From a bacterium (GTDB lineage: Bacteria > Atribacterota > Phoenicimicrobiia > Phoenicimicrobiales > Phoenicimicrobiaceae), in the NCBI GenBank assembly GCA_018819665.1, contig JAHJOY010000209.1, positions 1 through 6,669 on the forward strand: 6,669 bases of DNA, written 5' to 3'. Below, in pieces: positions 5,570-6,669 of this stretch (positions within the stretch are counted from its first letter, which is position 1; each line of letters begins with the position of its first letter). The position numbers and the translations under genes were made by a program. The notes beneath the pieces are model-generated. The model had not been told where the DNA came from. It made no database searches and saw only the letters and a list, made by a program, of their open reading frames with translations.

Positions 5570-6330
5570 GACTTATCCTTATTGGCTGATATTTCTTCCA
5601 TAATTTCATCAGCAATATTAAAATTAGCATAAACTTTCTGCACATCATCTTGCTCTTCTAACTGTTCTATTAAATTTAGCATTTGCGTTGCTTTCTTACC
5701 TTCCAAATCTACAGTAGTTTTTGGAATTAAAGTAACTTCACTAAGTAAACACTCAAGATTTTGTTCCTTTATTAAATTGCTAAATTTCTTATAATTTTCA
5801 GGTAGAGTGACAACTTCAATATTTTCATTATCGCTTTTTACGTCTTCGGCTTCTGCTTCAAGTGCTAAATCTACAATAGTATCTTCATTAACTTTAGCTT
5901 TCTCGAAGATAAAATATCCTCTTTTGTCAAACATCCAGGCAACACAACCATTTTCACCTAAGTTGCCCGCATTTTTGGAAAAAATCTTTCTAACCTCCGG
6001 AGTTGTTCTGTTCTTATTGTCAGTTAAAGCTTCTATTAAAACTGCAACCCCTCCTGGTCCATAACCTTCATAAATTATTTCTTCATAAGAAACTCCATCG
6101 GCTTCACCGGTTCCTCGTTTAATAGCTTTTTCAATATTTTCGTTAGGCATATTGTTCTCTTTTGCCAATTGAATTGCAACTTTTAATTTTACATTAGTCT
6201 CAGGATCTCCTCCTCCTGAACGAGCAGCAACAGTTATCACTCGAATTATCCTGGTAAATATTTTTCCTCTCTGTGCATCCACTTTACCTTTTTTTCTTTT
6301 AATAGTACTCCACTTTGAATGTCCAGACAT
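5566..6330 (-). CDS. yebC: YebC/PmpR/TACO1-family translation or regulatory factor
   Basis: 254 residues, normal for the family. The start is the hallmark MSGHSKWSTIKRKKGKVDAQRGKIF, followed by NVKLKVAIQLAKENNMPNENIEKAIKRGTGE (46-76), YEGYGPGGVAVLIEALTDNKNRT (87-109), FSKNAGNLGENGCVAWMF (117-134) and a C-terminal domain with LPENYKKF and the acidic patch EQLEEQDDVQKVY (222-234). The family was first described as DNA-binding regulators; more recent work on YebC/TACO1 members points to relief of ribosome stalling at proline-rich sequences. Which role applies here is not visible. The ATG at 6328-6330 has AAGGAG (6340-6345) nine bases upstream. It is the first gene after the promoter at 6390-6418 and overlaps ruvC by four bases. 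The yebC-ruvC neighbourhood is widely conserved. Confidence 0.96.
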   Translation of the reverse strand: MSGHSKWSTIKRKKGKVDAQRGKIFTRIIRVITVAARSGGGDPETNVKLKVAIQLAKENNMPNENIEKAIKRGTGEADGVSYEEIIYEGYGPGGVAVLIEALTDNKNRTTPEVRKIFSKNAGNLGENGCVAWMFDKRGYFIFEKAKVNEDTIVDLALEAEAEDVKSDNENIEVVTLPENYKKFSNLIKEQNLECLLSEVTLIPKTTVDLEGKKATQMLNLIEQLEEQDDVQKVYANFNIADEIMEEISANKDKS

Positions 6331-6389
6331 AATTTATTTCTCCTTAAATATAAAATTATTTAAACTTTAACTGTAATTAATTTTTACTA

Positions 6390-6418
6390 ATTTTAACATA
6401 TTAAAAGGGCAGTTTCAA
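6390..6418 (-). promoter_or_regulatory. Sigma70-type promoter for yebC-ruvC and downstream genes
   Basis: On the minus strand TTGAAA (6413-6418) and TAAAAT (6390-6395) are separated by exactly 17 bases, with TG one base before the -10 box (extended -10). Transcription would start near 6383, leaving a leader of roughly 50 bases before the yebC ATG with its AAGGAG site. It is the best promoter-like match found in the window; the assignment is by consensus only. Confidence 0.65.
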
Positions 6419-6422
6419 TAAA

Positions 6423-6457
6423 TTAGTCGTAAGTCGTCGGTCGTTAGTATTTAGGTA
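6423..6457 (+). repeat. 7-base tandem array upstream of the yebC promoter
   Basis: Five units with AG at 6425, 6432, 6446 and 6453 and GG at 6439 (ttagtcg, taagtcg and variants). It is the same kind of array as those at gene 3' ends, but with AG on the + strand, so in the opposite orientation. It lies just upstream of the -35 box at 6413-6418. Confidence 0.65.
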
Positions 6458-6510
6458 AGAAAATACAAAATTCCAAAATGCGAGAGATAAAAAACGTAAA
6501 ACCATCCACC

Positions 6511-6558
6511 CTGTAGGACAGGCGTTCCCCGTTTTCACGAGGACAGGCCCGCCTGTCT
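6511..6558 (+). repeat. Larger REP-like palindrome preceded by GTAG
   Basis: GTAG (6513-6516) is followed by GACAGGCG (6517-6524), which is the reverse complement of CGCCTGTC (6550-6557). A second arm, GACAGGC (6542-6548), pairs with the same right arm (6551-6557). The left arm GGACAGGC (6515-6522) is repeated directly at 6541-6548. The GTAG-plus-palindrome layout matches the elements at 192-216 and 281-307, here on the opposite strand. Confidence 0.6.
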
Positions 6559-6566
6559 ATTTCGGA

Positions 6567-6621
6567 TTTCAATTCATCGTTGGTTCTTGATGGTTAGTAT
6601 TAAGTGATGAAGACGTAGGGA
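6567..6621 (+). repeat. 15-base direct repeat (copy 2) leading into a degenerate 7-base array
   Basis: Positions 6567-6581 repeat 2878-2892 exactly. From 6573 the sequence can be cut into 7-base units mostly starting TT (ttcatcg, ttggttc, ttgatgg, ttagtat). Purine pairs recur at 6582, 6589, 6596, 6603, 6610 and 6617 (GG, GA, AG, AG, AA, AG). The remaining 6622-6669 is very AT-rich and shows no gene, so the whole of 6331-6669 is non-coding as far as I can see. Confidence 0.5.
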
Positions 6622-6669
6622 AAAATATTGCAATTATAAGATATAAAAAATATGATATATATTTATTTA

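Noticed and set aside
5807..6064. + strand frame opposite yebC
   Set aside because: Antisense to conserved YebC sequence; serine-rich shadow translation.
6622..6669. Start of another gene or promoter at the right edge
   Set aside because: A TATAAT-like hexamer is present on the minus strand (6633-6638), but there is no -35 partner and all frames are short or broken.

Overview
The window is one stretch of AT-rich bacterial DNA in which every convincing gene lies on the minus strand. It reads right to left as yebC - ruvC - ruvA - ruvB - spoIID-like - queA - tgt, with tgt cut by the left edge. The low G+C content, the frequent TTG/GTG starts behind strong Shine-Dalgarno sites, and a SpoIID/LytB-type gene between ruvB and queA-tgt resemble Clostridia-type gene order. 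However, the intergenic DNA is unusually full of small repeats, which I associate more with uncultivated low-GC lineages (for example Atribacterota-like) than with a well-known Firmicute. The lineage is an inference of low confidence.

Layout from transcription start to end. 6331-6669 is a leader of about 340 bases with no gene; it holds a good sigma70-type promoter next to yebC and, upstream of that, a GTAG-hairpin repeat and two short-period arrays. yebC and ruvC overlap by 4 bases. A gap of about 340 bases separates ruvC from the real ruvA start (a TTG at 4755, not the first ATG of that frame). ruvA and ruvB are 87 bases apart, ruvB and spoIID 180, spoIID and queA 21, queA and tgt 262.

Functions: YebC is a translation/regulatory factor. 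RuvC, RuvA and RuvB form the Holliday-junction resolvasome. SpoIID-like is a membrane-anchored peptidoglycan lytic enzyme with an unusual charged insertion. QueA and Tgt are two enzymes of queuosine tRNA modification. The grouping is familiar; I see no new protein system.

The unusual content is between the genes. Arrays of imperfect 7-base units keep a phased CT dinucleotide (AG on the other strand) while the other positions drift. They occur directly at the 3' ends of queA, ruvB and ruvC, where they supply or touch the stop codon. Related arrays lie between ruvC and ruvA and upstream of yebC. Three palindromes preceded by GTAG look like REP elements of the type mobilised by TnpA-REP (RAYT) transposases, although no such transposase is present here.
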